A stretch of DNA of 58,385 nucleotides from JBFLYO01 sp040756745 (GTDB lineage Bacteria > Bacteroidota > Ignavibacteria > UBA10030 > UBA6906): positions 1 to 58,385 of the forward strand of contig JBFLYO010000025.1 of assembly GCA_040756745.1 (NCBI GenBank), written 5' to 3'. How positions within the stretch are numbered: position 1 is the first letter of the stretch; every line of letters starts with the position of its first letter. This document shows, one piece after another, positions 1 to 9,039 of this stretch. Position numbers and translations under genes: made by a program. The notes beneath the pieces are model-generated. The model saw only the letters and a list, made by a program, of their open reading frames with translations. It was not told the origin of the DNA and did no database searches.

Positions 1-61
1 GAATAAATTCTGCCCTCAGGGGTAGGGAGGGAATACATTCTGCCCTTTGGGGTCGGGGGCG
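1..61. repeat. Two-copy tandem repeat of about 31 bp
   Basis: Positions 1-30 and 32-61 are two imperfect copies. Each carries GAATAxATTCTGCCCT, three variable bases and GGGGT, so each also has a small CCC/GGG dyad. The array may continue left of the window. It overlaps the last codons of the amino-acid permease, so the C-terminal tail of that protein is read through the repeat. I do not recognise the family. Confidence 0.6.
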
Positions 62-1389
62 CGTTTCGCGCCCCCCTCACGGTTTGACCGCCGTCTCCAG
101 TAGATGAACACCGGAACGCCCGCAGCAAGGAAGAACAGTCCAGCCCATGCCTGCTCCGGCTTCGAGATCAGTGTGTTCACAACGAACCAGACCGAGATAG
201 CGATGAAGACGACCGGCGTGAATGGATATCCCGGCGTTGAGAACCCGCGCTCGATCCCCGGGGAGCGTTCCCTGATGATGAAGATTCCAGCAGCGGCAAA
301 CGCAAAGAAGATCCAGTCGGTAAATACAACATACGAAATCAGATTCTCGAACGTTCCCCAGAACAGAATGAGCGCGCACGCCCAGAGGGTTTGTACAGTA
401 ATGGCCAGCGCGGGGGTGCCGTACCGCGGATGGAGTGAGGCCAGTCCGCGGAAGAAGACGCCGTCGCGTGCCATGGCGAAGTAGATGCGCGGCGCGGTCA
501 GCGTGTAGATCCCCGCAGTGCCGAATGTCGACACGAAGATCGCGGCGGCAATCACCTGCCCTCCCGCAGGCCCCATCACCGACTCCATCGCATCGGCCGC
601 GACGCGCGACGAGCCGCCGATGAGCGGGACGGGGAGAAGCATCATGTAGGAGAGATTCGCAAGGAGGTAGACCGCCACAACGACGATTGATCCTGCGACC
701 ATCGCGAAAGGGACGGTTCGCTTCGGATCCCTTGCCTCAGCCGCGGCAAAGGAGGCGTGCTGCCACCCTCCATACGACCAGAGCACCCCGACCATTGCGA
801 CGGCAAACGACAGTCCGAGTCCGCCGGCGTTCCCTGCGAGGGGAGCGGCGAAGTCAATGTGACGGAGAGATCCCCATCCGATCCCCGCGGCGATCAGGAG
901 AAGGATGCCTGCAAGTTTCAGAAGCGTGAAGATATCGGAGAACACACCGCCGGCCTTGACGCCACGGATGTTCAGGAGCGTCACAAGTACAAGTCCGATG
1001 ATTGCCGCCGTACGTATGCCGCTTGGGCCAAGCGGAATGAAGTACCCGAGGTAGGTTGCGAATGCCAGGCTCAGCGCGGCTATCCCGCCTGTGTTGACCA
1101 CGAGAAAGTATGCCCATCCGTACAGGAACCCGGCCAGAGGCCCGTATGCCTCGCGGAGATACACGTACACGCCGCCTGCGCGGGGAAGGAGGCTCGCGAG
1201 CTCGGCGAACGTGAGCGCGCCGGTGAGTGCCACCACTCCTCCAGCGATCCAGACTCCAAAGATGAGCGGCGCCGAGGGGAGCGACTGGGCGATCAGGGCG
1301 GGCGTAAGAAAAATGCCCGAGCCGATGGTCGACCCGATCGCGATCATGGTCAGGTCAAAGCGGGAGAGTGCAGGCCTGAGTTCAGGCAA
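16..1389 (-). CDS. APC-family amino-acid permease
   Basis: A 457-residue polytopic membrane protein of the amino acid-polyamine-organocation superfamily, expected to import or exchange amino acids across the inner membrane. The N-terminal TMIAIGSTIGSGIFLTPAL is the family's substrate-binding first helix, and about twelve hydrophobic segments follow, as is usual. The start is a TTG at 1389 that overlaps the stop of the upstream aminotransferase gene; AAGGA lies about 11 nt before it. It is the last gene of the minus-strand operon. The final ~20 residues after WRRR are read through a strong GC hairpin (about 55-78) and the tandem repeat, so the natural stop may have been lost and the tail is probably not functional. 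The substrate cannot be told from sequence. Confidence 0.88.
   Translation of the reverse strand: MPELRPALSRFDLTMIAIGSTIGSGIFLTPALIAQSLPSAPLIFGVWIAGGVVALTGALTFAELASLLPRAGGVYVYLREAYGPLAGFLYGWAYFLVVNTGGIAALSLAFATYLGYFIPLGPSGIRTAAIIGLVLVTLLNIRGVKAGGVFSDIFTLLKLAGILLLIAAGIGWGSLRHIDFAAPLAGNAGGLGLSFAVAMVGVLWSYGGWQHASFAAAEARDPKRTVPFAMVAGSIVVVAVYLLANLSYMMLLPVPLIGGSSRVAADAMESVMGPAGGQVIAAAIFVSTFGTAGIYTLTAPRIYFAMARDGVFFRGLASLHPRYGTPALAITVQTLWACALILFWGTFENLISYVVFTDWIFFAFAAAGIFIIRERSPGIERGFSTPGYPFTPVVFIAISVWFVVNTLISKPEQAWAGLFFLAAGVPVFIYWRRRSNREGGAKRAPDPKGQNVFPPYP
55..78 (-). terminator. GC-rich hairpin at the end of the permease gene
   Basis: GGGGGCGCG-TTT-CGCGCCCCC forms a 9-bp stem with a 3-nt loop. On the minus strand it lies within the last codons of the permease frame. 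There is no clean T-tract, so termination is an inference from position at the operon end. Confidence 0.4.
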
Positions 1390-2548
1390 GGGTCAGGCAT
1401 TCCTTCGTCAGTTCGGCCGCACGGCGCATGTCATCGCTCGAATTGTAGAAATGGGGGGAGTAGCGGAGTTTGCCTTCCCGCACAGCGATGGTCAGACCTT
1501 CCGAATCAAGCCGGCGGAAGACTTCGCGCGCATCCAACGCCTTGTTCAGCGAAATCGTGACGATGCCGGCCCTCTCGGCATCGGCTTCCGGTGTAACAAG
1601 CGTCGCACCGCCGAGCCCGCCCAACTGCCCAATCAGTTCCCCCGTGATTGCAAGGATGTGGGATTCAATGCGTGATGGCCCGAATTCCATGATCGTCTGC
1701 AGAGCTGCCTGCATTCCCCAGAGCCCGGGCATATTGAGACTTCCCCCCTCGTAACGTCGCGCACCGCGGGCAAGCGCCTGGTCGTGGTCGTGGAATCGCC
1801 AGGGGTCTTCGACGCTGAACCACCCGAGATGTTTCTGGCGGATGCGGGATTGGAGTTCTTCTGTCAGATAGAGGAAGCCGGTGCCATGAGGAGACATCTG
1901 CCACTTCTGCGCGCCGGCGGAGAGGCAGTCAATTTTCGATCGCTGCACGTCGACCTGCACGGCCCCCACGGCCTGAATGCCGTCCACTGCGAACACGATC
2001 CCCCTGTCCCTGCAGAGATCTCCGACGGCATCCAGATCGGCCCGGTAGCCGGAGAGATATTGAACGGCGCTCAGCGCAACAAGCCGGGTGCGTGGCGTGA
2101 CGGCGGAGAAAATCAGCTCAGGCGTGATGCGGCCATCGTCCGCGCGGAGAAAATCGATTTCCACTCCATACTGTTTCAGGTTTAAGTATGGGTAGACATT
2201 CGCGGGGAACTCGACCGCGCCAATGATGACCCGGTCGCCGGCTTGCCAGGGAAGCCCCGCCGCGACGACATTTATCGCGTCTGTTGTGCTCCCCTGAATC
2301 GCTATGCGCTCCGAAGACTCCGCATTGATGAGTCGTGCAACGATCCCGCGCAACGACTCCACCATCTCCCGGTCCTGCGGGTATGTCTCCAGCTTCCCCG
2401 CCGACCTGCGCTCGAGGTACGCCGTGAGCGCCGACACCACGCGGCTCGAGAGGGGGCTTGTACTCGCATGGTTCATGTACAATCGCCCCTCGCGCAGGTA
2501 GGGGAAAAGCGCTCTCGCCGCCGTCAGGGCTTCGTCCGAGAGTTTCAT
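1382..2548 (-). CDS. Class-V aminotransferase-fold PLP enzyme (cysteine desulfurase-like)
   Basis: A 388-residue cytoplasmic PLP enzyme of fold type I. K215 in SAGAQKWQMSPHGTGF is the expected Schiff-base lysine, and FAVDGIQAVGA carries the aspartate that contacts the pyridine nitrogen. MNHASTSPLS near the N terminus is the substrate-side motif of isopenicillin-epimerase/desulfurase-like members. It lacks the obvious cysteine loop of a dedicated IscS, so the substrate is open: desulfurase, epimerase and aminotransferase are all possible. It sits between a glycoside hydrolase and an amino-acid permease, which hints at amino-acid metabolism. The ATG at 2548 has no Shine-Dalgarno sequence; AGGAAAGG overlaps the upstream stop and sits 5 nt before an in-frame ATT at 2590, a possible alternative start adding 14 residues. 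Confidence 0.85.
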   Translation of the reverse strand: MKLSDEALTAARALFPYLREGRLYMNHASTSPLSSRVVSALTAYLERRSAGKLETYPQDREMVESLRGIVARLINAESSERIAIQGSTTDAINVVAAGLPWQAGDRVIIGAVEFPANVYPYLNLKQYGVEIDFLRADDGRITPELIFSAVTPRTRLVALSAVQYLSGYRADLDAVGDLCRDRGIVFAVDGIQAVGAVQVDVQRSKIDCLSAGAQKWQMSPHGTGFLYLTEELQSRIRQKHLGWFSVEDPWRFHDHDQALARGARRYEGGSLNMPGLWGMQAALQTIMEFGPSRIESHILAITGELIGQLGGLGGATLVTPEADAERAGIVTISLNKALDAREVFRRLDSEGLTIAVREGKLRYSPHFYNSSDDMRRAAELTKECLTLA

Positions 2549-2601
2549 GCCGTAGAGGTATGCGTGTTCGGCCGCTGGGGTGTTCCCAATGGCGTCCTTT
2601 C

Positions 2602-4842
2602 CTATTGGAATAAAATCCTGAGGGGGTGCCCGAGAGACGAGGAACCCTGGAGTCTCCCGTCCATCCAGACGGAAAACTTCCTCCCCTTGATGATGACCCG
2701 CAACTTCCTGTCGCGCATGCGCACGTCGTCGATGAACACCCTGGCGAGGCCGAAGGGAAACGGATCGACGAGGCATCCACCCGGTTCAGGGCGGATGCCG
2801 CAGACATATGAGATGATGAGATTCACCACCCAGGAATGTTGGTAGTCATCGACCCCGCGATAGACGCTTGGCGTGCCGGTCAGCGGGTTATAGTGTTCAA
2901 AGCTGTTGGGCCGCTCCGGCTCTCCGTCGAAGGACATCATGTGGATGAACTTGCCTATGAACTCCGCCGTTCGGCGGCGGAGGAGAGTGTCGTTGAAGCG
3001 GACGGCCGTTCGCCCGAGCGCCTCGGCGATGTGGCTGTTGGTCATCGGCCATACGCGTCCGTTCCATGGACAGTTCATCCGTTTTCCCTTCCACTCGGGC
3101 TCTGCGCTGAACGTCTCGTCGTCCATCGCGGTGGAGGGGACCGGGAACGGAGACCAGAACTCTGCAGGGTTCAGCAGGTGCCGCTTGAGCCCGTCGAGGT
3201 ACCCGGTCTCCACGATGTCGGTCATGTAGGGGTAGAAACAGGCGGCCGCCTTGACCATTGTCCTCATGCCTGTCGCCGGGTCGACGTCGAAGAACATCAT
3301 CTCGGTCGGATCCCACATGATCGTGCGAACGGCCTGCCTGATCCTGTCGGCTTCGATGTCCCACAGCTCCGCTTCGCCCGGTTTGTGCAGCTCGCGCGCG
3401 GCAGCGGCAAGCGCGCGTTTCAACACATACAGGTAGACGGTGGCATCGACTCCTTTCAGACGGAAGACCTGCCCCCAGTTGTCCCTGTCCGCCTCCGGGT
3501 GCACGGCCGTGTACCGGCGCATGTACTCTTGACCGGTCTCGTAGTGATTGTTGATCGTATACAGCCCGCTCCCCTCGGTGTCACGGTGTTTGTCGAAATA
3601 ACGGGCGTAGCGCGAGAGCCCTTCGTACGCTTCGCGGAGAAACGGCACGGAGGGGTGGAGATCGTGCAGGCCTTGAAGCGCCTCCCCCCAGTGGGCATGA
3701 TAAAACATCTCCTCCCGTCGGCGGTTCACGTCGATGTAACCCGGGAACCCACCATCTTCACGTTGATTGTCGATGAACGTCATGAGCGACCCGCGGGCGA
3801 GCGAGGGATCATGGCGCCACCGATTCTCCAGAACATGACAGGGCGCACTGTATGAGATCGGCGCGCGGAAATATCCTGTCCCCTCGCAGACCACCGGACT
3901 GCGGTAATTTCCCTCGTCGCCTGCGAGTGTGTTCAGGCGCAGGCCGTACCACCGGTACCAGTAATAGCGCTCTATGTAGGGGTCCGAACACTCAAAGCGG
4001 GGGACCCCGTTGAAGGACTCTCTCCACGACGACGTGCTGATCATTGCAGGAGATTCGGCACGCATTGCGTCCCGAAGCGCACGCCGTGATTGCTCCGCGG
4101 CAGGGGATGCCGCGAACCCTATGCTGACCGCGTCCGGTTTCCCCGCGGAGAGGGTAAGGGGAATGTGCAGTGCGGCGTAAACGATCCCCTCGTCCGTCAC
4201 GCCCGTCAGATGCACTGTGTTGGGAAGTCCGCGGCGGAATTTTTCGCCCATCGGTGTGAGCGCCCAACGGGGAAGAGGAAACTTTCCTTCGGATAACTGC
4301 AGAACGAAGGAGCGGGCGTTTCTGTTCATCCCGAAGGTGACTGCGACGGTGAGCTCAGGTCGCGAGGGGGGAACAATGTGCTTGAGGAATGAAATAACAC
4401 CGTTCGCACATTCTGCTTCGGTCAGCCGGGAAGTTCCACCGGACGGCAGGTTCTCCTGAGCGGTCCAGGCGACCAGATGGAGCTTTGCCGTGCGTGCTCC
4501 GCGAAGCCGAAGGGAAATTCCGGAGGCCGCAACATCGTTCGGCAGGATGCACATCTCTTCGGTAACTGCGAGCGAGCCCTGAGGGAGGCGAGCGTCGTAA
4601 GTTTTTGTCAGTGCCGAGGGGTCCCATGAGCGGGAGACCGGGCGGAGCAGGACTTCGTTCCCGTCGTCGCGCAGCAGGGTCCAGGTAAAGAGCGGGCGCA
4701 GCTCGTAGTTGTAGTACTCCGCTGCATCCCAGATCCCGGGTGCATCGGGAAAGAGGGGGAAGGCCGGCGCCCAGAGCAGCCGGTTTCCCCCGCCGAGCGT
4801 CAGCTTGTCGTCGCGCCGGAGCAAACGGAGTGGAGTAATCAC
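2602..4842 (-). CDS. GH63/MGH1-like (alpha/alpha)6-barrel glycoside hydrolase
   Basis: 746 residues. The C-terminal two thirds show an (alpha/alpha)6 glucosidase/mannosidase barrel of the GH63, GH37 and mannosylglycerate-hydrolase type: CEGTGYFRAPISY, RVWPMTNSHIAEAL and FEHYNPLTGTPSVYRGVDDY. The first ~250 residues look like a beta-sandwich domain. No signal peptide is apparent, so it probably acts in the cytoplasm on imported oligosaccharide, unlike the secreted mannosidase encoded just upstream. The start is a GTG at 4842 that overlaps the stop of that gene (GTGA), which implies translational coupling. Assignment to a single GH family is uncertain; alpha-glucosidase, alpha-mannosidase or trehalase-like activity are the alternatives. 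Confidence 0.78.
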   Translation of the reverse strand: MITPLRLLRRDDKLTLGGGNRLLWAPAFPLFPDAPGIWDAAEYYNYELRPLFTWTLLRDDGNEVLLRPVSRSWDPSALTKTYDARLPQGSLAVTEEMCILPNDVAASGISLRLRGARTAKLHLVAWTAQENLPSGGTSRLTEAECANGVISFLKHIVPPSRPELTVAVTFGMNRNARSFVLQLSEGKFPLPRWALTPMGEKFRRGLPNTVHLTGVTDEGIVYAALHIPLTLSAGKPDAVSIGFAASPAAEQSRRALRDAMRAESPAMISTSSWRESFNGVPRFECSDPYIERYYWYRWYGLRLNTLAGDEGNYRSPVVCEGTGYFRAPISYSAPCHVLENRWRHDPSLARGSLMTFIDNQREDGGFPGYIDVNRRREEMFYHAHWGEALQGLHDLHPSVPFLREAYEGLSRYARYFDKHRDTEGSGLYTINNHYETGQEYMRRYTAVHPEADRDNWGQVFRLKGVDATVYLYVLKRALAAAARELHKPGEAELWDIEADRIRQAVRTIMWDPTEMMFFDVDPATGMRTMVKAAACFYPYMTDIVETGYLDGLKRHLLNPAEFWSPFPVPSTAMDDETFSAEPEWKGKRMNCPWNGRVWPMTNSHIAEALGRTAVRFNDTLLRRRTAEFIGKFIHMMSFDGEPERPNSFEHYNPLTGTPSVYRGVDDYQHSWVVNLIISYVCGIRPEPGGCLVDPFPFGLARVFIDDVRMRDRKLRVIIKGRKFSVWMDGRLQGSSSLGHPLRILFQ

Positions 4843-7800
4843 CAGAACACCTTGACCGTGACGATGCCATGGGCAGGGGTTGGCGTCGTCAGCGTTTCTC
4901 CCTCAACCGTCAACGGCGAGCCGTCGTCCTCAATGAAGTTTGAGAGGAGAGCTCTCTTTGGAGTCGCGGGGAGATCGACGCGCGCCATTGAGGGCTTTCC
5001 TTCGGTTTCATACCACTGCAAGACCCAGGCGTTCCCCTCTTCGCCCTGTTTGATCGAGGTGAGGACCAGATTCGAGGGGGAGATGGCGACGAACGAGGTG
5101 GTTGCCGGGAGAGAACCCGGGTGACGTGGGGTCATGCGGATGATCAGCGGCGTGTTGAACTCATATCCGCGCTGGACCGTTCCGGCCTCCTTCCAGTTGC
5201 CTGCGTGTGGATAGAGGGCGTACTGAATCCTATGCCGCCCGCGATCGGCAGTGGGGTCGGGCCACTTCGGCGAGCGGAGCAGGGAGAGCCGCATCGTGTT
5301 GCCCTTGATGTCGTATCCGTACTTCGCCCTGTTCAGAAGCGATACACCGTACTCGCCGGCGGAGACATCAGCCCACCGTTCGGCGGGGACTTCCACTTGT
5401 GCTGTCTCCATGCTGTTCCGCATCAGCGTGGAACGCCTGATTGTTCCATACGGCACTTCGAACGTCGCAGCGGTGTCCGTGAACGCAAGCGGGAACGCCA
5501 CCTTTGCCATCGTCTTCTCCTCCCACCAGTCCGCATCCAGCGCGAAGTCGATCCGGTCGATCCCGTTATACAGGATCACGTCCTGCGTAAAGAACGACGA
5601 GGGAAAATCTTCGGTGGGAAAGTCCTTCTTCGTTCCGGGTTTCAGATAGTCGCGGTGCAGGCGGACGACTGATCTGACGGGACCGGCCTCGAGAACCTCG
5701 GCCTTTCGAAACGATGTCGGATATTGAGTGCCGGTTAGCCCGATATTCCACGCATCCCAGGCCCTGGGGCGGTCTTCCAGAAGCTGAAGCTCGTTGCCGT
5801 GTCCGGCAAGGATCTCGCGGCCGTTCCTTTTGTCGACAATGCTCTTCACCCACCCGCCCGCGCTGTCGATGGCGACCCGGAAGAGATCATTCTCCAGCGC
5901 GAAGGGGGAGACGCGCATGAGCGACGTGATCGCCCCGGGGATCCTTTTCCGCAGAGTGTATGTCGAGTATCCGAACGACGGGACCTTTTCGGCAATGAAA
6001 ACGAGCCGCCGGTCGTACCGCGAATGCTGCACGGTCTGGGACGGGATCTCTTTCGCCATGCTGTTGAACACCGCATAGGGGGACGCATCGCCCTCGGGGA
6101 GGCGAACCTCCGCAAGGTCTGTCCGCTCCCAGGAGAGTGAGTTGAATACGATGAAAGGAGTTCCATCCTTGAACGAGGACGTGTTTACCTGTGACACAAG
6201 ATGGTCGAGGGCGTTGGTCAGCTCGTACGTGCCGATCGCCGCTGCGTCACGGTGTGATTCGGTCGCGTCGATGTATACCTCCCGGATGCTTGATCCGGGG
6301 AGGATGTCGTGGAACTGGTTGAACAGCAGCTTCTTCCACGCATCGGCCATCGCGGGACCGTTGTACTGCCTGCCACACAGAGAAGCGAAGGTGGAGACTT
6401 TCTCGGCGTTTGTCAGAAGGACCTCGCTGGAACGATTGAAGGCCTTCATTGCTGCCTGTGTGGTGAATGTCCCCTGATGATATTCCAGATACAGCTCGCT
6501 CTTCCAGACGGGGAGCGAGGCAAGGTCGTGGCTGCGGAGCCAGTCGAGATATTTCGTTGCGGTCCCGTATTCGATGCGGGGGTAGAGGTCGACTGTCTTC
6601 AGCCGGTCGATCCGGTCGAGCATTGCGAGCGAAGGGCCGCCGCCATGGTCGCCGACGCCGAAGAGGATCATCATCTTCGTGAAGCCGGTGTTTGCCTCAA
6701 ACTGGCGCAGCCAGTCGACGAGACGGAGGGGATCGTCGATCGTGTTCACATAGTCGAACGGGAAGTAGCTCAGAATGCGCGAACCGTCGGGCGACTGCCA
6801 CCAGAAGAGGCGGTAGGGGAACACATTGGTATCGTTCCAGCCGATCTTCTGCGTGATGAAGGCGTCGATGCCGGCGTTCGCGTAGAAGGCCGGCATGTTC
6901 ATAGTATAGCCGAACGAATCGGGATTCCACCCGATCTTCACGTCGGTCCCCAGTTTCGACCGGAAGTAGCGTTTGGCATAGAGCAGGTGCCGGGCCCAGG
7001 ATTCGCCGGAGGGGAGGTTGCAGTCGGGCTCGACCCACATGCCGCCGACGATTTCCCAGCGTCCCTCCTTCACCCGAGCGGTCATCTGCCGGAACAGATC
7101 GGGGTAGAGACGCTCCATCCAGTCATAGTAAGCGGCCGAGCTCTGGGTATAAGTGAAGTCAGGGCGCTCTTCCATCATGCGGATCACGGATGCGAACGTG
7201 TTCCGGCAGACCATGATCGTCTCACGTTCGCGCCAGAGCCATGCCGCGTCGATGTGAGCGTTGGAGTCAAAGTAGAGCGTGAAGCGTTTGACGTACTCCG
7301 CCACTGGCGCAAGCCGTTTCCGTGCGTCCTCCAGCCCGGCGCGGAATGCGGGGACGTTGCCCTGACGGAGGGCGTCGACATTCATCCCTGCTGCGACGGA
7401 TTGCAGAAGATCGTTCAGGCGCTGCTTCTCCCCACGGTCCATCGCCGACCTGTCGGTCCCGGGATCCTGCCTCCTTGTTGCGTTTGTCTGGTAGGTGTCG
7501 AAGCTCAGGAGCTTCTGCGCGACCCTGATGCCGAGCGTGAAATCTTCCACCGACCGGGCAAACGGCGATTCGCGTCCGGTGATGATCTGCGCTCTGATGA
7601 GCCGCAGGGGGCCGCCGGTGTTGATCGCCTTGATGGCGAGCAGGAACTTCTGCCCCGGTTTGGCGTCGGCGGTCAGCTCGAACTCACCGTCCCACGGGAA
7701 ATGGCCCCTCGGCTGTCCGTTCACCCAGAGGTAGCCGTAGTCATCGACAGACACCAGAAACCTGATCGGGCCTGACACGGGCTCGCCGAACATCCGTTCG

Positions 7801-8051
7801 GGGAGGGTCACCTCCTTCCGGATCCAGCATGAATCGACGTAGATCGACTGGTTAAGTTGAAGCGCCTTCCAGGCTGCGTCGTTGAAGCCCGGCCGCGATG
7901 GATCGTCGGAGAAGTCCGTTCCGTAGCGCCAATGGTCGAGCGTCCCTTTGCTGAGCATGTCGAGCTGAGAGGCGAGGCGGTCGACCGCGGTTTGCGTGGA
8001 GGCAATCGGAGAAGCAAAAGAAAGGGCGAAGAGCAGAAATACTGGTCTCAT
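4839..8051 (-). CDS. Secreted GH38 alpha-mannosidase
   Basis: 1,070 residues with an N-terminal signal peptide (RPVFLLFALSFASPIAS), so exported. Residues ~35-170 resemble a jelly-roll carbohydrate-binding domain (GYLWVNGQPRGHFPW). The GH38 catalytic domain follows, with the zinc motif AHIDAAWLW (H266, D268) and nucleophile D378 in WNPDSFGY. The remainder fits the GH38 middle helical and C-terminal beta-sandwich domains, and full length is normal for the family. Predicted role: release of mannose from alpha-mannosides outside the cytoplasm, feeding the monosaccharide ABC transporter encoded immediately upstream. No Shine-Dalgarno sequence precedes the ATG at 8051. Gap to the permease gene is 34 bp. 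Confidence 0.93.
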   Translation of the reverse strand: MRPVFLLFALSFASPIASTQTAVDRLASQLDMLSKGTLDHWRYGTDFSDDPSRPGFNDAAWKALQLNQSIYVDSCWIRKEVTLPERMFGEPVSGPIRFLVSVDDYGYLWVNGQPRGHFPWDGEFELTADAKPGQKFLLAIKAINTGGPLRLIRAQIITGRESPFARSVEDFTLGIRVAQKLLSFDTYQTNATRRQDPGTDRSAMDRGEKQRLNDLLQSVAAGMNVDALRQGNVPAFRAGLEDARKRLAPVAEYVKRFTLYFDSNAHIDAAWLWRERETIMVCRNTFASVIRMMEERPDFTYTQSSAAYYDWMERLYPDLFRQMTARVKEGRWEIVGGMWVEPDCNLPSGESWARHLLYAKRYFRSKLGTDVKIGWNPDSFGYTMNMPAFYANAGIDAFITQKIGWNDTNVFPYRLFWWQSPDGSRILSYFPFDYVNTIDDPLRLVDWLRQFEANTGFTKMMILFGVGDHGGGPSLAMLDRIDRLKTVDLYPRIEYGTATKYLDWLRSHDLASLPVWKSELYLEYHQGTFTTQAAMKAFNRSSEVLLTNAEKVSTFASLCGRQYNGPAMADAWKKLLFNQFHDILPGSSIREVYIDATESHRDAAAIGTYELTNALDHLVSQVNTSSFKDGTPFIVFNSLSWERTDLAEVRLPEGDASPYAVFNSMAKEIPSQTVQHSRYDRRLVFIAEKVPSFGYSTYTLRKRIPGAITSLMRVSPFALENDLFRVAIDSAGGWVKSIVDKRNGREILAGHGNELQLLEDRPRAWDAWNIGLTGTQYPTSFRKAEVLEAGPVRSVVRLHRDYLKPGTKKDFPTEDFPSSFFTQDVILYNGIDRIDFALDADWWEEKTMAKVAFPLAFTDTAATFEVPYGTIRRSTLMRNSMETAQVEVPAERWADVSAGEYGVSLLNRAKYGYDIKGNTMRLSLLRSPKWPDPTADRGRHRIQYALYPHAGNWKEAGTVQRGYEFNTPLIIRMTPRHPGSLPATTSFVAISPSNLVLTSIKQGEEGNAWVLQWYETEGKPSMARVDLPATPKRALLSNFIEDDGSPLTVEGETLTTPTPAHGIVTVKVFW

Positions 8052-8085
8052 GGCGAACTGTCCGTACGAATGATGAACAAAAACG

Positions 8086-9039
8086 TTACGCGCTGCGGCG
8101 GCGGAGCTGGTCCACCATCACCGCAAGGAGGATCACGGCGCCGACGATGACCTGCTGGACGTAGGAACCGACATTGAGGAGGTTGAGCCCATTGCGCAAC
8201 ACGGCGATGAGCATGGCGCCGATGAAGGTGCCGACGATCGATCCCTTCCCTCCCGAGAGGCTTGTGCCCCCGACCACCACCGCGGCGATGACGTCCAGTT
8301 CATACGACATCCCTGCCATCGGCTGGCCGGAGTTCATCCGGGAAGCCAGCAGTATTCCACTGAGGGCCGCGAGCATTCCTGAGAGGATATAGACGCGGTT
8401 GAGCACGCCATGCGTCCGGATGCCTGCAAGCCGGGCGGCTTCGATGTTTCCCCCGACCGCATAGACGTGGCGGCCGAAGCGGGTGCGGGTGAGAACGATG
8501 TGTGAGGCAATGAATGTCAACGCCATGATGATCGAAGGGACGGGAACGGCGAGGATCCTCCCGTTGCCGAGGAACGCAAAGATCTCGGGGAGCTCCCAGA
8601 CCGGCCTGCCGTCGGTGACGACGAATGCCCCGCCGCGGGCGATCGTCATCGTGGCCAGTGTGACGATGAAGGGAGTGATGTTGAATTTCGTGATGCAGAA
8701 ACCCGCAAATGCCCCTGCGAGCGCCCCCGCGCCCAGCCCCACGGCCAGCGCCAGTGCCAGTGCGACGCCGGCCGGCAGGTCCACTTTCAACACGCCTGCT
8801 GTGATGATCCCCGCAAAGGCGACGATCGACCCCACCGAGAGGTCGATCCCGCCGGTCAGGATCACGAACGTCATCCCCGCAGCGATGATCGCCGTGATGG
8901 ATGCCTGCAGGGTGACATTGAGAAGGTTGTCGGGGGTGAAGAAGTAGGGTGAAAGGAACGCGAAAAGCACCGATTCCAGAATGAAAGCAATCCCGATCCC
9001 GAATTCGCCGGATAGTTTGAACGCCAGCGTGGGTCTCAT
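8086..9039 (-). CDS. Monosaccharide ABC transporter permease (RbsC-type)
   Basis: 317 residues, highly hydrophobic, of the carbohydrate-uptake-2 (CUT2) permease family of RbsC, XylH and MglC. Recognisable parts are GGIDLSVGSIVAFAG and the cytoplasmic-loop region AVGGNIEAARLAGI; the C-terminal GGTSLSGGKGSIVGTFIGA is also typical. The length is standard. Start ATG overlaps the ATPase stop by four bases (ATGA), so the two are translationally coupled. It forms the membrane channel of the transporter with the two upstream genes; a CUT2 system imports free monosaccharides such as mannose, galactose or ribose. Confidence 0.95.
   Translation of the reverse strand: MRPTLAFKLSGEFGIGIAFILESVLFAFLSPYFFTPDNLLNVTLQASITAIIAAGMTFVILTGGIDLSVGSIVAFAGIITAGVLKVDLPAGVALALALAVGLGAGALAGAFAGFCITKFNITPFIVTLATMTIARGGAFVVTDGRPVWELPEIFAFLGNGRILAVPVPSIIMALTFIASHIVLTRTRFGRHVYAVGGNIEAARLAGIRTHGVLNRVYILSGMLAALSGILLASRMNSGQPMAGMSYELDVIAAVVVGGTSLSGGKGSIVGTFIGAMLIAVLRNGLNLLNVGSYVQQVIVGAVILLAVMVDQLRRRSA

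Noticed and set aside
6309..7775. Long open frame (488 codons) on the plus strand opposite the GH38 gene
   Set aside because: No family features; it mirrors codon bias of the high-GC GH38 gene, which has a complete catalytic set.
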